A stretch of 64,000 nucleotides of DNA from Sphingobacterium psychroaquaticum. GTDB taxonomy: Bacteria > Bacteroidota > Bacteroidia > Sphingobacteriales > Sphingobacteriaceae. The position numbers and the translations under genes were made by a program. The DNA lies in contig NZ_FXAU01000002.1 of assembly GCF_900177625.1 (NCBI RefSeq), forward strand, positions 519,707-583,706. Direction: 5' to 3'. The notes beneath the pieces were generated by a model, which saw only the letters and a program-made list of their open reading frames with translations, made no database searches and had not been told where the DNA came from. Shown in pieces: positions 28,419 to 38,065 of the stretch (position 1 is its first letter; every line of letters starts with the position of its first letter).

Positions 28419-29333
28419 TTAGAACAATCTCTCTGGATATGCCCCCTCAGCGATCAATTTAGAAATAGACTCCTGAACGATTGGTTTATCTTCCTTGTAC
28501 GTTACACCAAACCATTTCGATGAAGTTGGGATAACACGGAAATCAGCCATGCCATGTTTTACCATATAATCCGGTACAGAAGGAATAAAGAACTCCGACT
28601 TCGGATTATCTGCATTCTCTTCCACAAAACCGTGGAACATTTTCTCTGCCACCTCAAATACTCTCGGTGTAAAGCCCCAGAAATTCATGGATACTCGTGT
28701 CTTTGGATCTAGATCAAATTGTTGCTCATTCTCCTCATACACAATCTTACGACCACCATCAGCAGCATCAGTATAGTAAATATTCGTACGTTCCGTAACA
28801 GACAACATGTGTCCTTCTTCGTCTACCTCACATACTCCTCTGGATACATAACCGTAGTCTGACATCGTATTTCCAACCTGGAAGCCCATTAATGACATTT
28901 TCTCATCTGACACCTCAGTCGTTAAGAATTTAGCCATTTTCTGGAAAGAATCAGATCCGTAAAAATCATCGGCATTAATTACGCAGAAAGGTTCATTGAT
29001 CTTATCTTTAGCACTCATTACAGCATGTGCCGTACCCCATGGTTTAGAACGTTCGATCACACGATCGATACCAAATTTTGTTAAATCAAAACTCTGAAAC
29101 GCATAATCAACCTCGATCTTACCGGCCAATTTTTCATCAAAAACCTCACGCATCTTGTCTACAAACTCTTCTCGAATAATAAACACGACTTTCCCAAAAC
29201 CAGCTTGGATAGCGTCATATATAGAATAATCAATAATCGTCTCGCCATGTGGTCCGAACGCATCAATCTGTTTCAAAGACCCATATCGGCTCGCCATTCC
29301 TGCGGCAAGAATTAACAGTGTTGGTTTACTCAT
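28419..29333 (-). CDS. Sugar-phosphate nucleotidyltransferase family protein
   Basis: The 304-residue protein begins with LLILAAGMASRYGSLKQID, a variant of the nucleotidyltransferase GxGTRL signature, and has VINADDFYGSDSF near residue 120, the metal-binding strand-end. It probably activates a sugar phosphate to an NDP-sugar. The Bacteroidota subgroup is not functionally assigned. A -7 box (TATCTTTG) sits 41 bases upstream. Confidence 0.85.
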   Translation of the reverse strand: MSKPTLLILAAGMASRYGSLKQIDAFGPHGETIIDYSIYDAIQAGFGKVVFIIREEFVDKMREVFDEKLAGKIEVDYAFQSFDLTKFGIDRVIERSKPWGTAHAVMSAKDKINEPFCVINADDFYGSDSFQKMAKFLTTEVSDEKMSLMGFQVGNTMSDYGYVSRGVCEVDEEGHMLSVTERTNIYYTDAADGGRKIVYEENEQQFDLDPKTRVSMNFWGFTPRVFEVAEKMFHGFVEENADNPKSEFFIPSVPDYMVKHGMADFRVIPTSSKWFGVTYKEDKPIVQESISKLIAEGAYPERLF

Positions 29334-29373
29334 TATTTACTTCTGTTAGTAACAATAATTTTTTAAAGGTCTG

Positions 29374-29381
29374 CAAAGATA
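29374..29381 (-). promoter_or_regulatory. Candidate -7 box for the nucleotidyltransferase gene
   Basis: Minus strand TATCTTTG, exact TAnnTTTG match, 40 bases before the start; no clear -33 box. Confidence 0.4.
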
Positions 29382-29392
29382 AAAATATTATT

Positions 29393-30943
29393 CTATTTCT
29401 TTTTAAAGAAGCTATTCAAGATTCCCGTAGCAAGCTTACCGAGAAACTTTGCGCCCTCTCGTGCCAGCGTTCGAGAGGCTTGATTTGTTGCTGCCTCAAG
29501 CGGCGTTTGTCGCGCCCGTCCTCCGCTTGATCGATTGACTTTTGCGGCTTCCTTTTGTGCTTCTTCTTGTGCTTTTTTAGTCTGAAACGTCACCATCTTC
29601 TCCTCAATAATCTCAGCTGCCGACCGGTTTTCCTGACGTTCCTGGTACTTTTCCACAAAGGAAGACTGCTGTACCAGCTGTTGATATTCAGCACTTGGAA
29701 CCGGCCCCATAACCGCACGGGCAGGCACTAGATGCGTGGCGACAACCTCGGTCGGAATACCTTTATCATTCAACACGGTTATCAATGCTTGTCCGATACC
29801 TAATGATGTGAGCACGCTATCGATAGCGTAAAAATCTGAATGGGGATATGTTTTTACTGTTTTACGCAAATTTTCAGCATCATTCGGAGTAAAAGCACGT
29901 AACGCATGTTGTACTCTATTTCCTAATTGACCTAAAACAGACTCCGGAATATCGGTAGAAGCTTGTGTACAAAAGAAAACACCAACACCTTTCGAGCGAA
30001 TCAAACGCACAATCTGCTCAATCTGGCTCATAAAAGCTTTTGAAGCACCATTAAACAAAAGATGCGCTTCATCAAAGAAAAAGACAAGCTTAGGCTGATC
30101 TAAATCCCCCACTTCCGGCAATGTTTTGAACAACTGAGCAAGCAAGCTCAATAAAAATGTAGAGAACAATAAAGGCTGATCCTGTACATCGGAGATATTC
30201 AATAAAGAAATAACGCCTTTACCATCTACCTTATTTATTAAATCCTTAACATCAAAAGCCGTTTCTCCAAAGATATGCGCCAGTCCTTGTTGTTCAACGG
30301 CAACAATCTTACGAAGAATAGTTCCGGCAGTAGACGTACTTATCTTCCCATAATCATCCTTAATTTCTTCTGCTCCGGGCCCTTCTGATAAATAAGAAAG
30401 TAACTTCTTTAAATCATTTAAATCCACCAGAGGCAGTTTTGTATCATCGGCATATTTAAAAATGGCAGCCAAAACGCCCGTTTGCGTATCATTCAGATCC
30501 AAAATGCGGGATAACAACACAGGCCCAAAGTCACTCACTTTAATACGCATGGATGTCCCCAGTTTACCCGTTAAAGAAAACAATTCAATCGGAAAACTAG
30601 CCGGCACAAAGGGTACACCAACCGCCTCTCCGCGCTCCAACAGTGCTGGGTTGGTTACTCCAGGTTCTGCCAATCCGGAAAGATCTCCTTTGACATCCAA
30701 CATAAAAACAGGAACACCCGCGTCAGATAACTGCTCTGCAATAAGCTGTAAGGTCCGGGTCTTCCCCGTTCCGGTCGCCCCGGCAATTAGTCCATGCCTA
30801 TTCATCATCTTTAGTGCAAGGTTTACGCGCGCATCCGTAACAATATGTCCATTGAGAATACCGGCACCTAATTGGATCGATGCACCTTTGGGGCTATATG
30901 ATGACTTAACCCGCTCAATAAAAGCCGATTCGTTAGTTTCCAT
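29393..30943 (-). CDS. HerA-like ATPase, DUF853 (YjgR) family
   Basis: The 516-residue protein has Walker A GATGTGKT at 55-62, Walker B KLVFFFDEAHLLF near 285, and an arginine-bearing segment GVGVFFCTQASTDIPESVLGQLGNRVQHALRAF (split over 310-345) typical of HerA/FtsK-type ATPases. The C-terminal third is a charged helical stretch with Ala/Gln-rich coiled-coil character. The family is widespread and its role uncertain (a possible DNA translocase). Confidence 0.88.
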   Translation of the reverse strand: METNESAFIERVKSSYSPKGASIQLGAGILNGHIVTDARVNLALKMMNRHGLIAGATGTGKTRTLQLIAEQLSDAGVPVFMLDVKGDLSGLAEPGVTNPALLERGEAVGVPFVPASFPIELFSLTGKLGTSMRIKVSDFGPVLLSRILDLNDTQTGVLAAIFKYADDTKLPLVDLNDLKKLLSYLSEGPGAEEIKDDYGKISTSTAGTILRKIVAVEQQGLAHIFGETAFDVKDLINKVDGKGVISLLNISDVQDQPLLFSTFLLSLLAQLFKTLPEVGDLDQPKLVFFFDEAHLLFNGASKAFMSQIEQIVRLIRSKGVGVFFCTQASTDIPESVLGQLGNRVQHALRAFTPNDAENLRKTVKTYPHSDFYAIDSVLTSLGIGQALITVLNDKGIPTEVVATHLVPARAVMGPVPSAEYQQLVQQSSFVEKYQERQENRSAAEIIEEKMVTFQTKKAQEEAQKEAAKVNRSSGGRARQTPLEAATNQASRTLAREGAKFLGKLATGILNSFFKKK

Positions 30944-31094
30944 GTTAAATTTTTAATTATGAACTTTACAAAATAAAAGACTTTTCCTATCAAAATCCTT
31001 GGTTAAAGATAGAATCATTTACGAAAAAATAACAATTATAATACAAAACCATGATATATTTTTTTCAATTTTTCGTATTTTTGTATCGTAATTT

Positions 31095-31451
31095 ATGTAC
31101 AACAAGAGAATATTCATATCGACCAAAAAGGTAATAGCTGCAAAGATCTGCTTTGCCGTCTTCTTCGTGAAGATGTTAATTTCGGCTACACCTATGTTCG
31201 TGGATGTATTGGATAAAGGCACAATTCTACAGGTGGTTCTGCAACTAGAAATAGAGAATACCGCTAAAGGAAACAACCCATCCGAAGATCTCCATGAAGC
31301 AGGTTCGAAATTCTTTAGTACATCATCATCCGACTTTCTGGCCTTCAACCCTACAATTGAAAATAAGGCACAAGAAAGGCACTACCTGCGTAATGAGAAA
31401 CTCTTTGAGGTATTTCATCCGTCGGTTCCCACCCCGCCTCCTAACTGTTAA
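31095..31451 (+). CDS. Small protein with PTPPPNC C-terminus, upstream of SulP
   Basis: 118 residues with a hydrophobic N-terminal stretch (AAKICFAVFFVKMLISATPMF, about 14-34) that is either a signal anchor or signal peptide. The C-terminus is FHPSVPTPPPNC. From memory, similar small Bacteroidota proteins with this ending occur near transporters, but no function is known. It lies 105 bases upstream of the SulP gene in the same direction. Confidence 0.65.
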   Translation: MYNKRIFISTKKVIAAKICFAVFFVKMLISATPMFVDVLDKGTILQVVLQLEIENTAKGNNPSEDLHEAGSKFFSTSSSDFLAFNPTIENKAQERHYLRNEKLFEVFHPSVPTPPPNC

Positions 31452-31556
31452 TTCATTTTTCACCTTAGAACAACTGTTGAAGCATTAAAAATGCTTTGAT
31501 AGGGATCCTCATGGATTCAATCAAATGAAATGAATTAAAATAGTTAGAAAAATTTT

Positions 31557-33092
31557 ATGTTAGGAACTCGTATGTCTGCTTTTCTAAAATTATCGAAAAG
31601 AGACTTAAAATATGACTTTCCAGCTAGTGTTGTGGTGTTTCTAGTAGCACTACCATTATGTTTGGGAATTGCAATGGCCTCTGGTGCGCCATTATTTGCA
31701 GGAATTATTACCGGAATTATTGGTGGTATCGTAGTTGCCTCCATCAGTAAATCTCCATTAAGCGTTAGCGGTCCAGCGGCCGGTCTGACGGTGATTGTAC
31801 TCGGGGCAATTGAAAAACTAGGCGCTTACGAAACGTTCTTATTAGCGGTCGTTATTGCTGGTATCGTTCAACTTATTCTAGGTATCATAAAAGCGGGAAT
31901 GATTGGCAACTATTTTCCTTCATCTGTTATCTTAGGCATGTTGGCCGCTATCGGGATTACCATAATCTTGAAACAAATTCCACTTGCCTTCGGTATGATT
32001 GAAACCCATGCATTTGAGGTGGAAGATGGAGGCGGTATCGCTGCTTTTGGTAACACCATTGTCTCCACCATAAATTGGGGAGCAACCATTATTTGTCTGT
32101 TGTCGTTAGCGGTATTAATTTACTGGCCCAAAATAAAAGGATTGAACAAAATACCGGCACCTTTGGTGGTCGTTTTGATCGGAATTGGATTAGCCTTAGC
32201 TTTTCAGGGTTCTTCTTATGGACTAACGCCGGAACACTTTGTAATGATCCCAATTGTGAGCTCTTTTCAGGAATTTACAGGACTTTTTGTTTTTCCTGAC
32301 TTCACACAGATCATAAACAAAGACGTTTGGATTGTAGCCTTTACCATCGCTATTATCGCCAGTCTGGAAACATTACTAAGTATAGAGGCAGTTGATAAAC
32401 TTGACCCTTTCAAAAGAGTAACGCCAACCAATAGAGAGCTGATTGCACAGGGTATTGGAAACATGACGAGTGGCTTTCTAGGTGGTTTACCGATGACCTC
32501 TGTTATCGTTCGCTCTTCTGCAAATGTGCAAGCAGGTGGTCGTACCCGACAATCCGCAATGCTTCATGGTATGTGGTTATTGGTGGCTCTTTTAGCGATC
32601 CCTATGGTGATTAACCTTATCCCATTATCGTGTTTAGCCGCTATACTTTTACACACCGGTTTTAAATTAGCGAAACCAGCTCTGTTCAAGGATATGATGC
32701 GTAAAGGGTTAGATCAATTTATTCCCTTCTTTATCACGGTTCTAGCCATTGTATTTACAGATCTATTGATGGGTGTTGGTATCGGTATTTTGGTTGCTGT
32801 ATTTTATATCATCCGCGCAAATATGCAGAATGCATTCAAAATGGAGGTTAAGGAGCAAGATGGCAATCAAACCGTTGTGATGACATTGGCGGAGGAGGTC
32901 TCTTTCTTAAATAAAGTGCCTATCCAACAGAAGCTTTACAGTTTACCTAAAACGATTGCAGCTATTCGAATCGATGGAAAGAGTAGTAAATTTATCGACA
33001 AGGATGTTATCGAAGTACTCAAGGACTTTGAGATGAACGCCGTCAGCAAGGGGATTGATATCGAACTCGAATCGATCACGTACAAAAAATAA
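31557..33092 (+). CDS. SulP-family anion transporter (probable bicarbonate uptake)
   Basis: The 511-residue protein has 10-12 hydrophobic segments, the SulP features LPLCLGIAMASGAPLFAGI near 35 and SVSGPAAGLTVIVLGAI near 68, and a C-terminal STAS-like domain from about 435. SulP proteins carry sulfate, bicarbonate or other anions. A carbonic anhydrase gene immediately downstream favours bicarbonate; that is context inference. An alternative start is the ATG at 31572. Confidence 0.9.
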   Translation: MLGTRMSAFLKLSKRDLKYDFPASVVVFLVALPLCLGIAMASGAPLFAGIITGIIGGIVVASISKSPLSVSGPAAGLTVIVLGAIEKLGAYETFLLAVVIAGIVQLILGIIKAGMIGNYFPSSVILGMLAAIGITIILKQIPLAFGMIETHAFEVEDGGGIAAFGNTIVSTINWGATIICLLSLAVLIYWPKIKGLNKIPAPLVVVLIGIGLALAFQGSSYGLTPEHFVMIPIVSSFQEFTGLFVFPDFTQIINKDVWIVAFTIAIIASLETLLSIEAVDKLDPFKRVTPTNRELIAQGIGNMTSGFLGGLPMTSVIVRSSANVQAGGRTRQSAMLHGMWLLVALLAIPMVINLIPLSCLAAILLHTGFKLAKPALFKDMMRKGLDQFIPFFITVLAIVFTDLLMGVGIGILVAVFYIIRANMQNAFKMEVKEQDGNQTVVMTLAEEVSFLNKVPIQQKLYSLPKTIAAIRIDGKSSKFIDKDVIEVLKDFEMNAVSKGIDIELESITYKK

Positions 33093-33102
33093 TAAATGCT
33101 TC

Positions 33103-33151
33103 AAGAGCCGTGTATCTACTATGGTGCGTAAATCAATGATATGCGGCTCTT
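33103..33151 (+). terminator. Hairpin between SulP and carbonic anhydrase genes
   Basis: Arms 33103-33116 and 33138-33151 (AAGAGCCG / CGGCTCTT core) pair with G-U wobbles. There is no strong U-run, so it may attenuate rather than end transcription. Confidence 0.45.
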
Positions 33152-33244
33152 TCACAGCTTTATCAAACAAATACTTTAAGAAAACAATTTAATGCAGTAA
33201 CTTGGTTGAATTTTTATTCGACCACTATTTAAAATATAAATAAC

Positions 33245-33892
33245 ATGGGAAATCAAGATTTAGAAAAAGGCTTTCAAGAAATTTTAGACGGTAACAAGAA
33301 CTGGATGGAGTTTGTCGCCAATGATACTACAGGACGTTTCGAACAACTAGCAAAAGGTCAAAATCCAGAAGTATTATGGATCGGCTGTGCCGATAGCCGT
33401 GTTCCTGCCAATGAATTAACTGGAAAAAAACCTGGACAAGTATTTGTTCACCGTAACATCGCCAACCTATGTGTACACTCGGATATGAGTATGCTATCGG
33501 TACTCGATTACGCCGTAAATGTTCTAAAAGTTAAGCATATTATTTTAGCAGGTCACTATGCTTGTGGTGGTGTAGCAGCAGCTATCTCCAGTAAACAACA
33601 TGGCATTATTGACAACTGGTTATGCCATATCAAAGACGTATACCGTTTACACCAAAAAGAACTTGATGCCATCGAAGATCAAGAAAGCAAAACGGATAGA
33701 TTGGTAGAGCTAAACGTTAAGGAACAGGTTTTCAACCTATGTACAACATCGATCGTACAATCTGCATGGAAAAATGGACAGGACCTTGCTATTCATGGTA
33801 TGGTGATTAACATCGGCACAGGAGAGCTTATTGATCTAAACCTTACCCAGGCGAATAATGAAAATCTAGATAAGGTTTTCCAATATCAATAG
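33245..33892 (+). CDS. Beta-carbonic anhydrase
   Basis: The 215-residue protein has the zinc ligands Cys48, His104 and Cys107 (GCADSRVPANEL and GHYACGG) and the Asp50-Arg52 dyad of the beta class. It interconverts CO2 and bicarbonate in the cytoplasm. It follows the SulP gene by 152 bases and probably works with it in bicarbonate supply. Confidence 0.95.
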   Translation: MGNQDLEKGFQEILDGNKNWMEFVANDTTGRFEQLAKGQNPEVLWIGCADSRVPANELTGKKPGQVFVHRNIANLCVHSDMSMLSVLDYAVNVLKVKHIILAGHYACGGVAAAISSKQHGIIDNWLCHIKDVYRLHQKELDAIEDQESKTDRLVELNVKEQVFNLCTTSIVQSAWKNGQDLAIHGMVINIGTGELIDLNLTQANNENLDKVFQYQ

Positions 33893-33917
33893 AATTAACA
33901 ATACGGATTAAATATTA

Positions 33918-33948
33918 AGAGGCTGTATCTTATTTTGATACAGCCTCT
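33918..33948. terminator. Terminator after the carbonic anhydrase gene
   Basis: Perfect 12-base arms (33918-33929, 33937-33948; AGAGGCTGTATC) with a 7-base loop, followed on the plus strand by ACTTTTTT. It also lies at the end of the convergent minus-strand gene. Confidence 0.9.
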
Positions 33949-33982
33949 ACTTTTTTAAGGTCCACAATAAAAAGATCCAGGG

Positions 33983-35257
33983 TTAGTGTATGGGTTGCCC
34001 CTCTTGCGTAACACGCTGTACATACGGACTTGCATATCGATCCAATAGGGTTGCAAATTGATACCTTGTCACCAACTTGTCTACATCAAAATTGCCTTCA
34101 AACTTTAGTTTACTATTCCAATCTTTAGCAATCTGTTTCTCTATCTCATCACCTCGTAACCCCACAAACTTAAGTAAGCTCAGGTAGTCCTTCCAATAGA
34201 ACTCACTTCCTTTATTATCTAAAAACCAAAGTTGGCTTCGTGTAAATAATTTATTAAATACCGGCTCTACTTCTTCGTACCGAACAGGCGCTTCTTTCAC
34301 AAAATAGTAACCCGGATCGACCTTCATTCCTTTAAACAAGTTACTTAGTCCTATTTTCTGAATCGACATAAAATTGGGATCATCTGTTGCTATATCCTGA
34401 AAAGGCACAATACGTGCACCGTATGTTAGCAACTCTGTTTGTAATTTGCGGACATCCACTTTGCTTACCGCTGTTTTAAAGAAAGCCGTATACGCCACAA
34501 TAGCTCCCAATGCTTGCCCAATATTCGCTTTTAGAGGAATAGTGGCTTGTTCTTGATCAAGCAACTGCTGAACCGCAAACAAGTTTAATACATTATCCTT
34601 TTCTAAAAATATCATATTGGAAAAAGTTAAACCATAGATCTGATCCCCCGATTGCCCACTAGCGATTAACGTCCGTACCTGTTCGGCATTTAAACGCTCG
34701 ACAGGAAGCAAACGTCCTGGTTTTGCATGCATAATGGCGCTTCCTGTAAACGAGTGTAACAGCTGGTCAGAAGTGGCGTCCACTACGCCACGTACATCAT
34801 ATTTTTGCTTATTAGAGCATGTGATGGTCCATGTATTCTTATTGCGCTTCATGGACTCAATCTTTTGTTCTTTCACGACCAATAAATTTGTCTGCTTAAG
34901 AAGAAGTTTCTCTAACGCGTTCGCTGCTAGTTGCGGATTTATATCCTTCTTCACCAAGGCTGCAATGGAATCACTTTTTGTTTGTGAAATGGCCATCTCC
35001 ATCAATAGGCTCATCCAAATTCCGCCGTCCAGGTTTGCCAGATTATCAAAAGACAATGGCTTCGTTGTCAGCTCGGGAACCATCTTCGAACCCGGCAAAA
35101 TCCACAGCGTCGGCACATTGGAAAGCGAACTTTGTAATGCAGCTGCATAGGCCGTTATATCATCGCCATACACCAACACCTGTGGTTTTAATTTCTTTTG
35201 CCCAAAGGCTACTGCGCTATAACAGAGATATAAAAAGACAAATATAATGGGGCGCAT
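33983..35257 (-). CDS. Exported, degenerate FAD-dependent oxidoreductase-like protein
   Basis: The 424-residue protein has a signal peptide (1-19), then VLVYGDDITAYAAALQSS where FAD_oxidored-type enzymes have a GxGxxG dinucleotide loop; two of the glycines are missing. GVVDATSDQLL near 160 and GQALGAIVAYTAFF near 250 also recall that fold. The C-terminal third has no recognised motif. It may be a non-catalytic relative or use another cofactor; the assignment is tentative. It is 97 bases upstream-convergent with carbonic anhydrase and precedes no obvious partner. Confidence 0.6.
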   Translation of the reverse strand: MRPIIFVFLYLCYSAVAFGQKKLKPQVLVYGDDITAYAAALQSSLSNVPTLWILPGSKMVPELTTKPLSFDNLANLDGGIWMSLLMEMAISQTKSDSIAALVKKDINPQLAANALEKLLLKQTNLLVVKEQKIESMKRNKNTWTITCSNKQKYDVRGVVDATSDQLLHSFTGSAIMHAKPGRLLPVERLNAEQVRTLIASGQSGDQIYGLTFSNMIFLEKDNVLNLFAVQQLLDQEQATIPLKANIGQALGAIVAYTAFFKTAVSKVDVRKLQTELLTYGARIVPFQDIATDDPNFMSIQKIGLSNLFKGMKVDPGYYFVKEAPVRYEEVEPVFNKLFTRSQLWFLDNKGSEFYWKDYLSLLKFVGLRGDEIEKQIAKDWNSKLKFEGNFDVDKLVTRYQFATLLDRYASPYVQRVTQEGQPIH

Positions 35258-35309
35258 AGTGACGTTGCTTTAAAGGAGACCTAAGAGTTGAATTTCCTCC
35301 AATCTCCAC

Positions 35310-35858
35310 TTAGTGGGAGATCGGTACATTTTTATAAATATCAGGAAGGTTTCGATACTGTCTATTGTAATCCAGACCGTACCCCACCACAAACTCCTTC
35401 TCTATTTCGAAACCCACTTGAATAATATTATCGAACTCGTACTGTAAACAATCTGGTTTCATCAAAAGAGCACATACACCAACACTTGCTACGTTATGTT
35501 TTTCTAATGCTTCCAAGGTGTGTTTTAGAGAGTTCCCTGAGTCGATCACGTCTTCTATAATGATCACGTGACGGTTCGCTAAATCAATGCCAACTCCTAG
35601 CAACTCATGAATCATATCCCCCTGAGCTGTTCCATCATAGGATGCCAACTTCACAAATGATAACTCGCAAGGGATTTCGATACATTTCATCAAATCGGCC
35701 ATAAACATAAAACATCCATTCAATACACCAATAAAAACAGGGTTCTTACCGGCATATTGTACGCTAATGTCAAGTCCCATAAGACGTACCGCTTTTTGGA
35801 TTTGTTCGTACCCGATGAACTCCTCAAAGTATAAATTATCGATTTGAATTTTCTTCAT
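35310..35858 (-). CDS. hpt: Hypoxanthine phosphoribosyltransferase
   Basis: About 182 residues from the start at 35858 (MKKIQIDNL); an ATG at 35885 lies further inside the upstream gene. The PRPP-binding motif is VIIEDVIDSGNSL, and the C-terminal VVGYGLDYNRQYRNLPDI matches the Hpt family. It salvages hypoxanthine and guanine. It overlaps the transglycosylase gene by 23 bases. Confidence 0.95.
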   Translation of the reverse strand: MKKIQIDNLYFEEFIGYEQIQKAVRLMGLDISVQYAGKNPVFIGVLNGCFMFMADLMKCIEIPCELSFVKLASYDGTAQGDMIHELLGVGIDLANRHVIIIEDVIDSGNSLKHTLEALEKHNVASVGVCALLMKPDCLQYEFDNIIQVGFEIEKEFVVGYGLDYNRQYRNLPDIYKNVPISH

Positions 35859-37926
35859 TATTTTTATTGTTTGGATCCTTGCCAAATAATTTATCCATCA
35901 ATTTTGCACGCATCGCCTCTTCCTGTTCCAACTCACGAATGATTGTGTTCTGCTGTTCATCCATATCGGTATAAGCTGAATCGACCACGCCAATAGGGCG
36001 CGCAGGACGTAAGCCCGGTTGCAGAACCACTCCATAGAAGCCATAAGACTCCGGTACTTCCTCGTCCATAAGTTGCCCGCGTTTATTCATAATATACCCA
36101 TACGTATTAAAATGCCGTTGTACCCACGGAAGGAGGTGTCCTGTGTAATCGAAAGAGGATAATCCCGTTTTGGGACGCGGAACTATACTCGATAAGAAGA
36201 GACTTTCCCCAATATTAAGTTCACTGGGTTTCTTGCCAAAATAATAGTGCGCGGCCTCTTGAATGCCATATACATTTTTTCCCCACTCAATCACATTCAA
36301 ATACACCTCTAACATCCGGTCCTTGCTAACTTGTCTAGAACTTTCCATCAACCAGACCAGCAAAATCTCCTCGAACTTACGCATCATGGTTTTATTCCTA
36401 TTCAAGAACACATTTTTGACTAGCTGCATCGAGATAGTGCTCGCACCACGCTTGAACTTACGCTCCTTAATATTGGTAACTATCGATAGTTTAAAAGCTT
36501 CCTCTTCAAACCCTTTATGTTGATAGAAATACGGATCTTCGGTATTTAAAACTGTTTTTTTAAGTATGGGAGCAATTTGGTTCAACGGTGTAAACTTCGG
36601 GTTTTGTGGTCCTAATACAATTTGCCGCATCAAAACACTGTCTTCGTAAGCGTCATAGGTAAAAGCGGTATTCATGGTTTTTATATCGGCCTTCCCCCAT
36701 TGTATTACTTTCAACTCAGCATCGTCCATCTTAGACGAAAAGACAAGTTTATCTGGCTGATCGAAATTGACCGAAAAATCTAAATCATAGGCTATTCGGC
36801 CTGAAACCTTTATCCCTTCAAGTCCTGGGAAGAGTCCCTCTGGAATCGCATCAAATAGCTTCTCCGCCTCGAATTTCCCCGTATGAACTGAAAGAGCTAA
36901 TGTTTTATGTGGTTTTGGAACAAACTTTAGATACGGTTGAAACACAAACTCTTTCACCTGAATCGTACTTCCAGGATTCACTTCTAAAGCATTCCGGCTG
37001 ATATTTATCTGCCCTTCACCCAGCCCCTCCGGCAAGAGAATATCCCTTTCTGATAACCTTCGATGATTTACTTTTAAGTTGGTGAACGACCATTTCCCTG
37101 CCACGGTAAGTGAATCCCTTCCCTCACGCTTTACCTTACGCAGGTCAAACATCACTTCATCAAAGCTAACGCCTAATCCCAATTTTCGACGTAACAAAGG
37201 AAGTTCAACCTGCTTCTGTTCCGATGAGACTTTCACGAGCAATTGCTGCTTATCCGGGTTTACATGCCCCGAAAAGTTCCATTGTGCATCGTGTTCATTT
37301 AAAAAAAGACTAGTCTCAAAATCGCCTCCATCAATCTCTGCTCGCGGCACCCGTATACGCTGTTGTAAGCTGTCATCCTGATAGGAAAGCTCAAAATTAT
37401 CGAGCTCCATATTGCTTGGTATCTTGAAAAAGACCTTTTTCATCAACCCATCGATCAGTGCCGCATAATTCCGTTCATCGTCTCCCTTCTCTTTTGCTTT
37501 TTCTTTCTTCTTAAAAAGAAAATCATAATTGCTTACGCTATCCTTCTTAACGAGCGTCACCTTGGCATTATTCAATACCAGATTTCCAATTTTGACATCA
37601 CCGAATAAAAGAGGCCATAAGCGAACAGTAACGGCCATCTGCTTGATATCAGCCAGTTGTTCACGCTCTCGAGGGAGAACTTCGATATGATCGAAGGTAA
37701 CCGTCGCTAAGCCTGTAAAGCGATAATCGCGTACTTTGAAATCAATATTATAATCACGTAAGAGAACACCCTCAGCCTTTGTCATCGCCTTTTTTAGCAT
37801 AGCCCCACGCACACTTAACCCCACAGCCAACGCGGTTAGGATAAGCCCGAGCAATACCGCCAAAGCAATATAAATTGCTTTCTTCTGTTTAGGTGTAATC
37901 TGGGATAAGGCATTCAACAACTTCAT
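35836..37926 (-). CDS. AsmA-like / GT51 peptidoglycan transglycosylase fusion
   Basis: The 696-residue protein has one N-terminal membrane helix (about 17-38), an AsmA-like beta-rich periplasmic region (about 45-440), and a C-terminal GT51 transglycosylase domain: TEDPYFYQHKGF with catalytic Glu463, RGASTISMQLVKN at 493-505, EVYLNVIEWGKNVYGI near 540. There is no transpeptidase domain. It polymerises lipid II glycan strands; the AsmA-like part may position it or bind lipid. The 3' end overlaps hpt by 23 bases. Confidence 0.88.
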   Translation of the reverse strand: MKLLNALSQITPKQKKAIYIALAVLLGLILTALAVGLSVRGAMLKKAMTKAEGVLLRDYNIDFKVRDYRFTGLATVTFDHIEVLPREREQLADIKQMAVTVRLWPLLFGDVKIGNLVLNNAKVTLVKKDSVSNYDFLFKKKEKAKEKGDDERNYAALIDGLMKKVFFKIPSNMELDNFELSYQDDSLQQRIRVPRAEIDGGDFETSLFLNEHDAQWNFSGHVNPDKQQLLVKVSSEQKQVELPLLRRKLGLGVSFDEVMFDLRKVKREGRDSLTVAGKWSFTNLKVNHRRLSERDILLPEGLGEGQINISRNALEVNPGSTIQVKEFVFQPYLKFVPKPHKTLALSVHTGKFEAEKLFDAIPEGLFPGLEGIKVSGRIAYDLDFSVNFDQPDKLVFSSKMDDAELKVIQWGKADIKTMNTAFTYDAYEDSVLMRQIVLGPQNPKFTPLNQIAPILKKTVLNTEDPYFYQHKGFEEEAFKLSIVTNIKERKFKRGASTISMQLVKNVFLNRNKTMMRKFEEILLVWLMESSRQVSKDRMLEVYLNVIEWGKNVYGIQEAAHYYFGKKPSELNIGESLFLSSIVPRPKTGLSSFDYTGHLLPWVQRHFNTYGYIMNKRGQLMDEEVPESYGFYGVVLQPGLRPARPIGVVDSAYTDMDEQQNTIIRELEQEEAMRAKLMDKLFGKDPNNKNNEENSNR

Positions 37927-38065
37927 TCCGCTTGCTTTTCTATTCGTGTATGTTTTTCACAGGTTAAACTTAGATAAATTTGCCATTATTACCAATAAAA
38001 TGAGCCTTCACCCCGTCATAAATTTGCTTATTTAACTTATTTTCACTATATTACGATTATCTCAA

